This document shows positions 11,814 through 24,480 of a stretch of 64,000 bases of DNA, in pieces; position 1 is the first letter of the stretch; every line of letters begins with the position of its first letter. The DNA lies in assembly GCA_028386065.3 (NCBI GenBank), contig JAKUCV010001412.1, positions 5,853 to 69,852 on the forward strand, read 5' to 3'. The position numbers and the translations under genes are program-made. The DNA comes from Turnera subulata. Its lineage: Eukaryota; Streptophyta; Magnoliopsida; Malpighiales; Passifloraceae. A model generated the notes under the pieces. That model worked only from the letters and a program-made list of their open reading frames with translations. It had not been told where the DNA came from and did no database searches.

Positions 11814-13520
11814 TCATGACGTCTGCATATCCAATTGTGGAAAATGTTCCAAGTCAAAATCCCGAACATCAAGTTCAGGAGATTTATTGGAGTCTGCCAG
11901 CTTCTTATACATCAAATGATTGCGTTTCTGCAACAGTAATAGGATCCATATACTATCTGTCCTAACAATGGTATAACCTGCTTTTGTATACATGTTGAAC
12001 GGGGCTGAATCAATCATTCGACAGTGTAAGTACACCTCTTTTGTGCAACCCATCTGAGAAATTAGTTCCTCACTTGTCTTCAAAAGATTCCAACCGATGC
12101 CCTTTCTGGAAATCCATGCAAAATATAAATAGGACTTTCAGAATGAAGTAAATAAAACGACCTCAGATTTAGGACAGAAATATGGAACTACATCATAATG
12201 CAGAAGCAAAATTGTTATTGAAAACCAAAAGCATGTTGTATGATGGTAATAATAACTAGCTGATGGAAATTCAATCTTATATACAACTCAACGCCAGTAT
12301 ATTCAAGGGTTAGAAAGAAGAAAACCAGGAAAGGAGCAGCCATGATTACAAACGAAACCTTAGCAAATCTTAAAATCTTGTAAAATAATTTGCGGTAAAT
12401 GATCAAAGAAATACAAAGGAATTTACTTGTCAACCACTCACCCTATGCCTCATCCCTGTGGACAATTATTCTGTTTGAATGCAAATAACAAGTTTGCAAT
12501 TTCAAAGCGTACTCTATAATGCGCACCCAAAACTCTTAATTTTGGTGATACTTCCAGTAATTATACCAACGATAAATCCCAAACTTAAAAAGAAAGAAAA
12601 AACAAAATCCAAGAAGAACCTCATCAAAATCACAATCTTGGCTGGCACATAGCAGTCACATGAAGATAACAGTTTCCAAAATTAGAAGAGAAAGAGAAAG
12701 AGGGAGAAGCAAGCAACTTAGGACCAAAGATGTGGACAGGGGAGACAACAAAAAATAGAGTCAGAAACTACCTTCGTAGAGGCTTCTTAACAGCCATGTT
12801 GCAGATATAAGGGGAATTTTTGGGTGGAAGAGGAGTAGCCGGATTAGAATTAGCACCCCTCTTATCAAAACAAACCTCCACGGTACCTGCTAACTCCATT
12901 TCCTCATCACCATCGTCATCATCATCTCCTTTCTCTTTATAGAACCCAATAAGCGTAACAGCGTGTGGCAGTACAGCTCTTCTCTTAATCAAGTACTGCT
13001 TCACAAAAAACCTCAACAATGTCTCGTACCCAGGAGGCAACAACATTGACTCTGCAAAAGACTCGGCCAGCAAGCTCACAATTGTGTCCATCTCCTCTGG
13101 CCTCATCACCCGAACCAACAGCGTGGACCCAGTTGGGAGTTGTCGACGAAAGTTGAAATCTTCAAGGGTTTTGAGCTTTTCGAGCTCTTCGTTGGTCAAG
13201 AACCGCCCTGTTCTCCAAGTGTCCTCGATGACGCTGGAATAAGTGGCGGTTTTTGTTGTAGCAGCTGAAGTTGAAGGAGAAGACGAAGAAGAAGATGGGT
13301 GGTGTGAAGATGAAGAGGAGGAGGAGGAGAAGGTGGTGAAAGTGTGAGGTTGTTTGGGTTGGGAGTAGAGACAAGGGTGTTTGCGAATTGGAGGGGAATA
13401 GAAGAAGGGTAGCCTTTGGTGGTGGTGGTGGTGGTGGGTAAATTGGGGCGGATCTGAGGAGGAGAGTGTGAGAGAGAGGGAGAATGAGTGTGTTGCAGCA
13501 GAAGCAGCAGCAGCAGCCAT
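11814..13520 (-). CDS. Plastid GNAT-family acetyltransferase (GNAT5-like)
   Basis: Acyl-CoA-dependent N-acetyltransferase. Plant members of this group are plastid enzymes that acetylate protein N-termini and lysines. Two exons, 12772-13520 and 11814-12105, give 346 residues; the intron of 666 bp has GT-AG ends. The first 100 residues are Ala/Ser/Pro/His-rich and contain few acidic residues, as in a chloroplast transit peptide. A conserved region beginning TWRTGRFLTNEELEKL follows. The acetyl-CoA loop R-x-x-G-x-G (RRKGIG, residues 249-254) is built across the splice junction, which confirms the exon pair. A variable acidic insert of repeated Asp and Glu lies in the middle. I start at the MAAAAAS methionine, which has a GCCATGG context; an in-frame ATG 30 bp upstream is weaker. 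Gene order suggests the counterpart of Arabidopsis At1g24040 (GNAT5), from memory. Confidence 0.88.
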
Positions 13521-16141
13521 GGCACGAGGACGACAGAAGCACACCAACACAAGTGAGTTCGTGTCTTGTCTTTGTTGGTTACTTTTAAAAACATTTTTTA
13601 GTTTTGATTCATGTCAAGAAAGATAAACAAAAACATTTTTTTCCTTTTTTTGCCGAGAACATACAAAAGCAATTATCGGTACTATGCCACTCTCGGTCCT
13701 CATATCTACACGAACACCATCTCAATATGAAGATAACAAACACAATCTTTGTAACTATTATCGTTTTTTCTTCCCCTAGATTCTTATTCAGATCAATAAA
13801 TTTTTGGGCCGATGTATAAATAAAAAAAAATTATACACGATCCGCAACTAATCTGGATCTGACCGGCTTGGCATACACGAAGATTTAAACCTGAAACCTT
13901 ACTTAAGCGGAATCAAATCGCCAAACAATAAGGAAAATTATTATTGATATACTGATATAGTTTCTTAATTGGAGGGATTAAGGATCGTGTAGAGGATAAT
14001 TTACAAAGTAAAAAGAAGGGAAGAAAAGGACACAAAGGTACACGCAAACGGACCAGTTAATTTAAAGATCGACTTGATATGAAATAGAATAAGGCCCGTA
14101 AATTGCTGGACCCTCAACATAGCAAGGCCATAAGCCCAGTAATAGAAAAAAAGCAAGGGCCCAGAAGCACCCACAGTAATCGGCGAGAGGGAAAGGAAAA
14201 GCAAGACGGCGCGAACGTGAGGCGAGCCAAAATTTCAGCGGTGAACCATGAACTTGATGAGGGTGAAGAATCACCGTCCAATCTTGTTGTATAGGAAGGA
14301 TATTATGTGGCAATTGTAATAAGACATTGTACGCATCAACAGAATTTCCATAATAGAATGTAACGTTCCCATATCACGACCCAAGATGGACAAATTTTAT
14401 ACATATAGAATTTTTTTTTTTGTCGACATACATGTAGTCTTGCACATATATTGTCATTAGATTCTCGGCCATCTCTCCTCTTTTCTTTTTTTCTTGCTAA
14501 AAAGCATCAATAACTTACCAACGCATACTTGATTGATTAGTTTGGATGGTTTATTTTTGTCGAAAGTTTGGTTGGTTTGTGTTAGAAATTTAGGCATGTT
14601 TAACAAAATAACATACAAATACAGCGGAAAAATTAAATTGGTCATAGACAAACCTAACTTGATTTGGAGCTCGGATCAATTCTTCGAATAGTAAAGCGTG
14701 TTGATCACAATACCCCCCTATATTACAACCTAAGAACCTTAATTATAGAGAAGAAACTTGTTTTGTGGGAGAGGAAAATCACGTATGATTTTCTCTTCCT
14801 GTACAATACTAACTTTCTATTAGATGAAATATCATACTAAGTACTAAAATCAATAACATTTACAAGAAAATAAAAACAATAGAGAATATTTATAAAATTT
14901 GAAAAAAGTATTTATCACAAAAAATGATACAGTATAAACATAGATAAATTTGGGAGATTGAAAGGTCGATGCAACACGTACGCCAACACGGCCCGCCCAT
15001 CATGCCTACCATGTGTAAAAGAATTTCAGTTAGGCTTTGAGAATCGAATGCCTAGAGGAAGGAATCATTCTTGCGAGCAAATATGTAGCGACTTTATCCT
15101 TCAGTTAGGGAGGTAAGAGTTGAGGTAGTAGTGGTCTCTTCATGGACAAGCTGGATAAAGGTGCTTTGGATGCTTGAACCCAGGACCTCTTAGTCATACA
15201 GTATGGACCCCAGAAGAGACATTCATAGGAAATGAGTAGTTATTATATGACTTTCACGAGCACAATCATCCCAGTTGGTGAACTGATTGCCTAAACGAAT
15301 TGTTTCAAGATCTTAGTCAACCCGCTACTGCTACAATCTCAAGCCCAACTCAAAATCCAAAAATAAGAACAGCACACCTGGTTTTATATGATTGCCTCAT
15401 GGACCCATTTGCCACTTATGATATGAGGCAGTCGAGTGTTGTAAGGTGGCGAATTATGATGGTTAAAGCAATGTGCACAATTCATCAAAAGAAAAAAAAA
15501 AAAAAAGCAACATGCACATTTGGATGCAGCCAAGTTAGCCATGTAGAGACGGTCCAACTATAAGAAACATTGTGTAAAATAGAGGTAACTCTAAAAATTG
15601 ACTGCCATTGAAAATGGTAGTACTTGCTACATTTGCTCATGAATATTGACCAAATCCAGCTTAACTTTTTTTTTTTGTCAAAGAAATCCAGCTTAATTCA
15701 CTAATAACTGACCCTGATTGAAAATGTGCAGATCGCCTAGCATAATATATAATTAAATATCATCATAATTCATGCATTTTCCGTTTGAAAATGGTACACG
15801 AAAGAACTGATCACATTGACGTCCAAGATCGAATCAAGAAGCATACCTACGAACGAACAAATGCCCCCCAGTAGACAAAAATTAACGAACTGTACTAAAA
15901 CGTAATCAACTTTCCATTCATGTAATTTGTACAAACTGATACTCCTCCACTCCACGTACATCGATGTCGTTTGTACATTTTAGGCAGAACCAACCAATTA
16001 TACCTCCAACGAAACTCTTGTCTCCTTCTTGTTGTCCCTTCTCCTCGGTGCGAGCGTGACTAACCTACCAACCACATTAAACACATCGAACAAACAAACT
16101 AGAATAAGGCAAGAAACTGTCTCTCATTCCCGACTTCCGGA
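13521..16141. other. Intergenic region between GNAT and TBL genes
   Basis: It holds the GNAT promoter at its left end and the TBL 3' region at its right end. Frames are short and unrecognised. An A tract at 15490-15506 and a T run near 14409-14420 are the only simple repeats. No transposon ends were identified. Confidence 0.35.
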
Positions 16142-17598
16142 TTAGCTTTCCTCCCATCTCTTCATCACCTGAAGCAATATCTCATTCCATGTGTCTATAG
16201 GGCCAGGCAAGCACCAATGCACACAATCATTTTGGACACGCTGCTGGGTTACGCTTACCTCACCGGCAAATGGGAATGGATGCATATACGGCCCTGGGTG
16301 ACCATCAGGCCTCATTAATGATAACTTGGTCACATCCAATGCCTCTAACCTTAAGTGCTTGCTCTCCAAATGCATGGCCTTCATGTGCTTATTTGCAGCT
16401 TCCACTTCTTCCAACTCAATCTGTCTCATCTCTGCATCCATTCCTTCAAGTGACTTCTGTCCCTCTTTGTAAGGCTTGGTTTTGGAACAAGCACCAAACT
16501 TGTCCCACTCACCTTCAAAATGTGAAGGTGAAAAGGTAGTGAGGATTACATCAAATTTCCCATTGCCATTAGTCCCTTTCCTTTCAATTACAGACTTAAG
16601 GGTAGTCCTCACAGCCTTCCTTAGGGCCTCGTAAAATCCAATCTCGGAGTGATTAAGACCAGGGCAGTAATGGCAACCTAGTACACTATCACCCTCATAA
16701 TACACTGCTGGATGTAAGAACCAATGCCCAATCGATAACACAATCATGTCAATACCATTCAAATCAGCTGCCCACCTCTCATCAACACGATCCACATACA
16801 ACTCGTTATGATTTGGACCAGTACTTGATTTTTCCACACCTTTAACAAGAAAAGGCGACCAGTAGACTGACAAGGTGATGTTGTGGGAACTAAAGTGCCA
16901 CCGGCGAAACTTGTCGTCCTCACCACCATTTGTATAATTAACAAGGACAGGGGCGGAGGCTGTGGATAGCATGCAAAGAAGAGACTCCAGTTGGTTCCTA
17001 GCCATGGAGTCACCAACAAAGGCCAAGTGTTTGTTACCGAAGAGATTGAGAAATGTGGTGGGTTCGAACCTAGGGAGCCTGCATTGCTTTGGCTTCCACC
17101 TCCAGTAGAGATAACCCATGTCTGGCCTGCCATGGCTAATGCAATTCTGCCCTTTCTTGATTATTCTACAGGTTGTGCCATTGTACAGAGGGCCCCTCCT
17201 GTCTCGGACCCATTTGCCACTGGTGTAGTCGCATGGAGTTCCCTTGGCATCAGCGCTTTTCACTTCTGCTATAAACAACAAATTAAACAAACAAGCCACT
17301 TTATTTTTCTAAAAGAAAAAACACACACAGGCACATATTTATAAGTGGAGAAACGAGAAAAAGAATGTGCATTTTTCTACAAGCCAGTAATGCATGTACC
17401 TGAAGGAGGAGGAGAAAGAAGAAGGGTGGTGGTGGTGGGGGATGAGGAATGGATAGGATCGGTGTGAAGTACAGGGTAAGGGTAGAAGTACAAGCGAAAG
17501 AGGACTAAAGGGAGGATGGCGTAGAAAGTCCATGGGAGGAGCTTCTTTGTAAGACAAGGATAAGAGTTCTGGTTTTTGGAAGGGCTAGCGGTGCCCAT
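16142..17598 (-). CDS. Trichome birefringence-like (TBL) O-acetyltransferase
   Basis: Golgi type II membrane protein of the PMR5N/DUF231 family; TBL proteins O-acetylate wall polysaccharides such as xylan, xyloglucan or pectin. Two exons, 17400-17598 and 16142-17265 (or 17268), give 440 or 441 residues. Exon 1 encodes a short cytosolic N-terminus and one hydrophobic anchor at about residues 22-38. Exon 2 starts with the TBL domain (CDYTSGKWVRD) and contains the esterase block FVGDSMARNQ with GDS at 151-153 and the C-terminal DxxH, D413 and H416, in DCVHWCLPGPIDTWNE. Both catalytic elements are intact. The sequence looks closest to the TBL19-27 group (TBL25/26-like), but the acceptor polysaccharide cannot be told from sequence. 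The acceptor site is a tandem TAGCAG, both forms in frame. Confidence 0.92.
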
Positions 17599-20262
17599 TT
17601 CGAAGCACTGCTTTGGTGCGCTCTGTTTTTTTCGTCTTTTTTCTCCTAATATATATCTTTTCTCACTTTATTCTGGTCTGTTTTTCATTTCGTATTATCC
17701 GCAGATGCTAAAATGCATGAGAGAGAGAGACTGCAGCGAAATGTTACAATCAATGGCCTCTCTCTCTCTTTTTTTTTTTTTTCTCTTTCTTGTGGTCTGA
17801 ATTATAACCAAAGCCTTAGTTGGACAAGTGTTGGCAATAAAAAAGAGGGAAGGAAGTATGGCTTTAGCTTTGGCCTCTGTGGTGGTGTGATGCAGGTCAA
17901 TGTCACATCAAGAAACCCATGTCCTGGTGATCTTTTTTATTTTTTTATTTTTCCTCTCTGGTTGCTGATCTGAATCTGACCAGTGATCATTTTCTGACTT
18001 TGGCCACCTAATTTTGCAAGCTGTGACTACTGTCTTCATCCCATTGGGAGATGCGGTGCTCTGTCTCTTGTTTTTTTTTTTGCTCTGTCTCTTGTCTCTT
18101 GTTTTTTTTTGCTCTGTCTCTTGTCTCTTGTTCATCTTGTTATAAGCATCTTATAAGCATCATTGCTGTTAAACCCAGACCCACGGTTGATCCAATCGAA
18201 CCACCGAATCGTAGTTTTGTGGTTGAACCATTTTTGAACATGGGTTCAACCGAAAATTTACAAGGGAAGTGAAGATTTGGAAAACTTACTGCGTCACTCG
18301 GTTCGACTCGGGGGACTGGTCTGTGTCCAAGACAATGATGATAATGTTTTTTTTGAACCAAGACAATGATAATGCTAAGGAAGCCAATGTCATTGTTACT
18401 GTGTTAAATTTATTTTTATTATATTTAAATTATTTATTTTGGCTATCTATTTTTTATAATTTATTTTATCTTAATTTTAATATCATCTCTTAACTGATTT
18501 TATTATTTTAAATTAATAAAATTTATTTGTTTTGTCCTCTTATTTTTAACTGTAAATACCCTTATATTTCTTCTTATTCTTAATTTTACATCTCATCATA
18601 AACTTTTCATCTCTCCTCGCTCCACAGACCTCTTCTTGACCCATTTTGTATTTTTTTTTTTCAATGGCTTAAAAGCCTTTCCATTAAAGGATAAAGGGTA
18701 TAATAGAGAAATACAATAGCCACATCCGGCAGATTAAAGTAAAAAAATCAGATCTAGATCTATTATAAAGATTTGAGAAACCATAACAAATAGGCTATAA
18801 ATCTTACAAAAGAGGATGATTAAAGGACTTGTGATACTTCTAAAGTATATAAAATCGGTACAGCTCCTCAAGCATGAAGCACTTTCAATGGATGACTTCA
18901 AATACCAGCACAAGAATATTTAGTTATTCCTGAAAATTTGCAGCAGCCAGAAGATGACTGTGGTATTTAATACTTTCATTTTGTTTGTCTTATTTTTCAT
19001 TATTAATATTATTATCGAAGACCTCAAATTTTGTAATGCGTTTTAGTCACGTACCTTGGGGTAGATGCCCGGGTAGGGAGGCCACCTGTCATCCACTAAT
19101 TACAGCGACATGCTTTTTATGTGAACCCCACTCTTTTTTTTCCTCCCAAAAATAAAAGTGTAATCATATAGAAAGTAGTTTTTTAATTAGTAGAAGAACA
19201 AAAACATCTTAGTTGGAGCTCGTGATTCCCCTGTTTAACAGAGTTAACCATACTATCAAAAAAAAAAAAAACAGTTAACCCTTGACTCAACCTTTGACTC
19301 AGCTTCACATTCTCCTTTAGGCCACTCGTTCTCCTCCGATTTATCCGAAACCATCATATAGTACGTCGTTCGCCCTAGCCCCAAGACGATCTGGGAAATC
19401 GTACCCGCCGGGGACGAATTCAAAGAGGTTACTACATGTTGCCGCGATTCGTAGGGACGAGCGAGCAGTCAATGGGACCATTGCGACGGTCACCAGCACC
19501 GCCAGGGCAACGAATGAGGATGCTCCCACGATGACCGATTGATGCGTATGCTCCAATGACTGTTGATTGTCAATGATCCACTACTACAACTGTGGCTCCC
19601 TCTGCTTTAAGTTCTTCCTCGGCGATGCCCCTCCCTCCTAATGGGAGGACCTCCACTCCCACCGCAAGACCTTGCCATCACCATCCTCTGCCACTGTCCC
19701 TCCATCCCCGATCTCCACTCATGCATCCATTTCTCCTCAGCTCGTAGACTTATTAATTATTCTTTTTTTAAAACCAATTTATTCCCTATCTTTTAATAAT
19801 TAACAATCTATTTTCTTTAGATAATTACATTTTTGTTTTTGAGAGAAAAAAGTAGGACCCATGACATGTGGCATTCCTACAAAAATTCGAGGGTATAGGA
19901 ATGGTGACAAAAAAAATTATGGATATACAATTGGTTCAAACTCGAGTCCGGTACTAAAAACCCCTCCAAAACCCAAAACAAAACAAACATACACCACCAG
20001 CCCACAACGACAGAAAGGCTACTAGAAAGTGAACTGGGCTTTGGGGGGAGCAAAGGGCCCAAAAGAAGAAAAAGGAAAACACACAAATAGAAAGCACTTT
20101 TACAAAGGCGGCATCCTCTGCTTCCTTCCTTCTTAGCCCCCCAAAAGAAAAATGAACAAAACATACCCAAACCAAACCAAAATGAGGAAGAACTGAAATC
20201 CAAAGAGCCAGCAAGAAGAGGGAAGAGGAGGAGGAGCAGCAGCAGCAACAGCAGCAGCAGCC
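17599..20262. other. Divergent intergenic region, TBL and LSM12 promoters
   Basis: Contains a poly-T-interrupted triplicated repeat (18056-18131), a T run near 18650-18661 and a GC-richer island at about 19320-19740. The longest frames are 123 codons or less, hydrophobic or low-complexity, and none was recognised. The last 30 bases before 20263 are CAG/GAG repeats forming part of the LSM12 leader. Confidence 0.4.
18056..18131. repeat. Three tandem copies of a T-tract plus GCTCTGTCTCTTG unit
   Basis: The motif GCTCTGTCTCTTG occurs three times, separated by runs of 9-12 T with an extra TCTCTTG in the later copies. The unit is about 25-30 bp. It is a simple minisatellite with no apparent function. 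Confidence 0.7.
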
Positions 20263-22756
20263 ATGGAAGGTAGCAACAGCAACACTAACACTAACACTAA
20301 CAGCAACAGCGAAGACTTCGCTGTGGGCTGCTTGCTCTCCATCAAGACCACCTTAGGCGACGAATTCGAAGGCCAGGTCATCACATTTGACCGCCCCTCC
20401 AACATCCTCGTACTTCATATCCTTTTGTTCCTCTCTCTGTCTTTCTTTTCCTTCACTTCCTCGTACACTCTTTTATTTTGGGTCTTATATATATCCTCCT
20501 CTCCTTCTTAGAGGGACACATAAAAACCCTAGAAATAATTTTCCACACTCAATTTCCAATTTTTCTAATTTCGTTGAGATTCCTTGACTCGTGAATTTTT
20601 GGGTTTACAAGAAGGTTCTAAACCTGGGCCCAGGAGAAACATCAGGTTTTTGAAAGCCAATTACATCAAGGAATTCTCTTTCCTTGGTAAAGCTGAGGAC
20701 CCACTTGATATCAACAAGTGCTATATTGACCTCCATGGTCTCCAGGCTAGGGAGGAATTGGCTTTGAGGTACTCTTTTCTTCTTCTTTTTTTATCGGTTT
20801 GTTGGCTTTGTTTTGTTTCTGTGGTAGTGAGAGAATTGACGAGTGCATTGGATTTGCAGGCAAGCGGAAGCCGAGGCTGAGAGGATGGGAGTGGGGGTTA
20901 CCCCAGAGGCGCAGAGCATCTTTGATGCATTGTCTAAGACGTATGTAGCCTTGTTGTTGCTCCTCTGTTGCTTCATTTTTTTCTTCTTCTTTACGGTGAA
21001 CCATATTATATGGTATATGCTTCTGCGTTTTGTTGATCAATCCAATTTGCAAATCAACATTAGGGAAATGGATTGGGTTTATACATATCAATAGAATGGC
21101 GAGTAAATGTATGCTCATATTATTTCTCTAGTAACCGAATAGTAGAATGTGAGCTTATGAATGTGAATCAAATCCTGTTGCTGTCTTATTGTAGTATCTT
21201 GAATCTTATATTTGGATTGTCGGTCTACCGGGTCATCATTTGAATGTTTGCCAATATACTTTTGGAATATATCTGGCTGGTCTAGTTCTATCACTGTATG
21301 TTTTCTTCAACTGTATGCCGTTTCATTTTAAGAAGGTGCCAGTTACTCAGAAGTTTAAACAAACTCTATTGCATCATCAAAATAAGTGTGGATAGAGCTC
21401 TGTCGGATTCTGTTTGATGTAACATTATATAAGTGCGGAGATGCAAATAAAACTCATGTTTCAATGTACGGTGAATGCTAATGTTGGGATGTTGGTCAAG
21501 CGAATAAAGGTATGGTCTGTGGAGTTATTTAACCCACACCGGGATGGTCGAGTAAGTGTTTGCATTCTCTATACAGACTTGAAGGTGCATTCAAATATTT
21601 TAAGTGCAAGTTTCACTACACTTTTAATTAGTGCTCTTGTGTTATGATCAGCTGACCAGAAGGGTGTTGATATGGGACATGTTGAACAAATTTGATATAG
21701 GGCATTCTAAATTTGATATATGATGGTTGCAGAACTTTTTCAGGCTTCCACCGAGTTTGGAGTTATGGATTTTATCCCCGTTGTTTTATCAGTAGAGAAG
21801 AAATTGGGGAAGCATGTGCAAGTTAGGATTTATACTAGGGTAATGATGATATTAGTTTAGATGTTGTTTGGTGCTTAATAGGACTGCTAACATGCTAGTG
21901 AACTGACTGTTTGATCCTCTTCCATGAAAGAATCAGCATTTTTGGCGTCTAGTTTGATAGCTTGTTTATTCACACTGATTGCATATTCTTTATTAAATTG
22001 AATTGTTAAGTGCAATCGGCTAGATTTTCTTGCAACAGGTGTCAATTGATGAATCATGCTCAGAGCGAATTAGCATCTTTACAAGTTCTCAACTGCTATC
22101 AACAATAGCCTTGGTTTGATGCATTTAACATCCAGATTACGGATTGTATAGAGTTGAATGTACAAAATATGGATTTAAGTAACATATGATTGCTAAGCTG
22201 GCATGCTAATGTAGCAAACAACTTTTGGTTTCTGCTTTCCTTGTATACCGACTTGTGTTTTCCTTTTCTTTTCTATGTCAGGCGCAAGATTCGGGTTCGT
22301 TCCATGTGTATAAAATCCTACATTTTGGTTAGAAATCTGTTAAAGGAGGTGTTCTTTGTTGCTTAGATCTGGTTGTACCTTTTAAGTTTTGACTTGAAAT
22401 TGCTCTGACATTGCACATTATTTTGCAACTTATGTATAAATAGAAGAAGTTTTTAAATAAGTTGACAGTTTGTTACAAGTGTTTCACTGTATCTACAGGC
22501 TTCCAGTTCGTTGGGATAAGACCGCCATAGTTGTGATGAATGAAGTGCGTGTTAGTAGTCCTTATCTCCCTGAATGTGTTAGCGGGGGTACTCATGCTGC
22601 TAATGATCGGGTGAAAAAAGTGGTATGACACTCTACAAGGTGCAATATTTTGAATTTCTTTTTGGGAAGTTCTATTATAAAATCATTTGTCTGTTTAATC
22701 CGTTCCAGCTGGAGTTTGAGAGGAAGAGATTGCATGCTCGTGGTGGCAGTCAGTGA
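20263..22756 (+). CDS. LSM12: LSM12-like protein (Lsm domain plus AD domain)
   Basis: RNA-associated protein with an N-terminal Sm-like fold and a C-terminal anticodon-binding-like AD domain; its plant role is not established. Five exons give 188 residues: 20263-20416, 20609-20768, 20860-20940, 22499-22622, 22709-22756. The N-terminus is an Asn/Thr/Ser repeat encoded by AACACT and AACAGC units. The Lsm part runs from [20 protein letters not shown] to [12 protein letters not shown] (about residues 21-80), and the AD part from [19 protein letters not shown] to the end. Exon 1 joins exon 2 in frame only with an AT-AC intron, restoring [18 protein letters not shown]. The other three introns are GT-AG and intron 3 is 1.56 kb. 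The gene order matches Arabidopsis At1g24050 (from memory). Confidence 0.9.
20417..20608 (+). other. Probable U12-type AT-AC intron in LSM12
   Basis: The intron begins ATATCCTTTT, a perfect match to the U12 AT-AC donor (ATATCCTT), and ends TTTAC. A perfect U12 branch-site match, TTCCTTGAC (20580-20588), lies about 20 bases before the 3' end. No GT-AG pair nearby keeps the reading frame: the only close GT donor (20410) combined with the AG at 20611 shifts the frame. The length is 192 bp. Confidence 0.88.
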
Positions 22757-23589
22757 TGATTTCACTTTGCATCCTTTGGGCACTGGTATAAGCACCTTCA
22801 GTAATGGTTTGCTTGCTTGTATCCAACTTCAGTTACAATGTTTTCTGTGAAAAACTAATCTCAATATGGGTGAGACAATTCCAAGTCACACTGATGAAGT
22901 CTCACAGAGAAATTTATTTGTAGCCTTTTTCCCCTCCATTTTGCCGCTTCTGGATTTTTAACTGTGGTAGTAGGTGTCAAGTGAGTGAAGCAGAGATTAT
23001 AGGATTGTTGAGGTATTAAGTTAATATCCTGTTCTCCTTTTCTCGTAGTGATGATGATGTGAGTCAATAAGTCGACTAACTATCGAAAACTGTACGCTAA
23101 CTATAAAAAATAAGAATTTTTATTTTTACTCATCATTGTTGATGAAAATTTTATCCAACTATAATGAGTTGCCTTGTCAATAGTTGTCATGAGATTGACA
23201 TGTAGTATTCTCCTTCAATGCTTTGCTGGATAAAGGTGGATCCTATTGAAATTCTGTTCCTTAAAAGAAAAGGTGGTAGCTCTTTGCCTAGAGGCGTATT
23301 GTGAATTTGTGTTTTTATTTCTACTGACAGAGGCTCGGTTTGGCATGCCAATCCTATGATGGGGGGATGTATTGGATCCCTAATCTGGGGATGTAAACGG
23401 TCGGATAGTTAAAAGATAAACAAAGGAATATGGAAGTACCCAATGAAAGCATCTAGATGGAAGTCCTATTTGGGTGTCTTATGGTAATTGTTTAGGAGAC
23501 GGCTGATGTTCCTTGTTATGGAGCCTTTTTTTTTCAAAACTGATGTAGGGATTGTGAACGGTGGTAATATTTCTCAATGTGTCATATTT
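22757..23589. other. 3' region of LSM12 and spacer
   Basis: Follows the LSM12 stop codon. No coding frame or repeat with recognisable identity was seen; the first few hundred bases are presumably the 3' untranslated region. Confidence 0.35.
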
Positions 23590-24480
23590 ACCTTAATTAA
23601 CTTATGTTCTGCACTTGTGTGAATCGAAGTGGGAATTTGTTGATGGCTGAGATTGTGACAGAAGTCCTGAAAGTAGGTGGAACTAAGGTTCTTCTCAAGA
23701 TATCAGCCACTTGTAAATCAGTTTGAATATGAGGCACAAGCATGTGACCAGCCAAAACATGATTTTGGACAATCTGGAGATTATTGTCTATATGCTTTGT
23801 GCCAGCATGTTGTATCGGATTAGCCTGCCTTGTTAGCTGTACTAATATTATCAAACAGTCGGAGCTGAGGGAAGGAGAAATACAAAGGTCATGATACAAG
23901 GAACACTGGCAGGGTATTTAGTAGTACTAGTTTCTGGTATGGCACTATACTCTCTCAATATTGGGATGATAAATACCTGTTTATTGAAACTAGGAAATGG
24001 GATATGCACCTAGAAGGATCATTACCTGGTGACAGGAGCATTTAGCATTCAAACAACTATCCAGTTTGAATCTGTTTTAGGCAACGAGTGCCAGAGAATT
24101 GAAAGGACGATTAAAAGACAATGGTTGATAATACGAAGTAGATAGCTTAAGGTGCGCTTCACATCCTGCAAGTTTGAAGTACGAGGACTAGCTTAGGCAT
24201 GGAGTAAGCTACGTCAACAGAATAAGCAATATAATATCTAGGAGTCCTAAAAACTAATTGTTTTAAAGCTTAGCAACTATGCTATGATACTCCCTCGGGC
24301 CAGCTAATGGTTCAGCATCTTGATGGGTAAGCTTCTGTTTTGCTGGATTAGAAGTACACCATTAGGAAGAAACTTGGCCTCAGTATAATGCTGATGAGGA
24401 AGGAACTCATTCATGGCAATTTTTCCCCTCATCTCAGACTCGATAGTTTAAAGTGCATCCGGATAATTTCTTGCAAAGCT
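23590..24480 (-). pseudogene. Decayed Ty1/copia pol fragment (RT end and RNase H)
   Basis: Reading the minus strand from about 24330 downwards gives a copia-like stretch ending in QDAEPLAGPREYHSIVAKL, matching the end of the reverse transcriptase (usual form SLYRSIVGAL). Further on, at 23899-23597, comes the copia C-terminal signature NPIQHAGTKHI followed by QVADIL, the region after RNase H. Several stop codons and frameshifts separate these pieces, so the copy is old and inactive. No LTRs were found next to it. The limits are approximate. Confidence 0.65.

Noticed and set aside
13521..13550. Upstream in-frame ATG for the GNAT gene
   Set aside because: Its context is poorer than the GCCATGG of the next ATG, and the extra MLVCFCRPRA residues do not look like part of a transit peptide.
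16270..17344. Plus-strand frames across the TBL gene
   Set aside because: Shadows of the minus-strand TBL exon 2.
19341..19556. 71-codon minus-strand frame with a hydrophobic stretch in a GC-richer island
   Set aside because: Too short, with no promoter or splice context and no recognised family.
20410..20611. GT-AG alternative for LSM12 intron 1
   Set aside because: GT at 20410 with AG at 20610-20611 changes the frame and destroys the conserved [10 protein letters not shown] segment.
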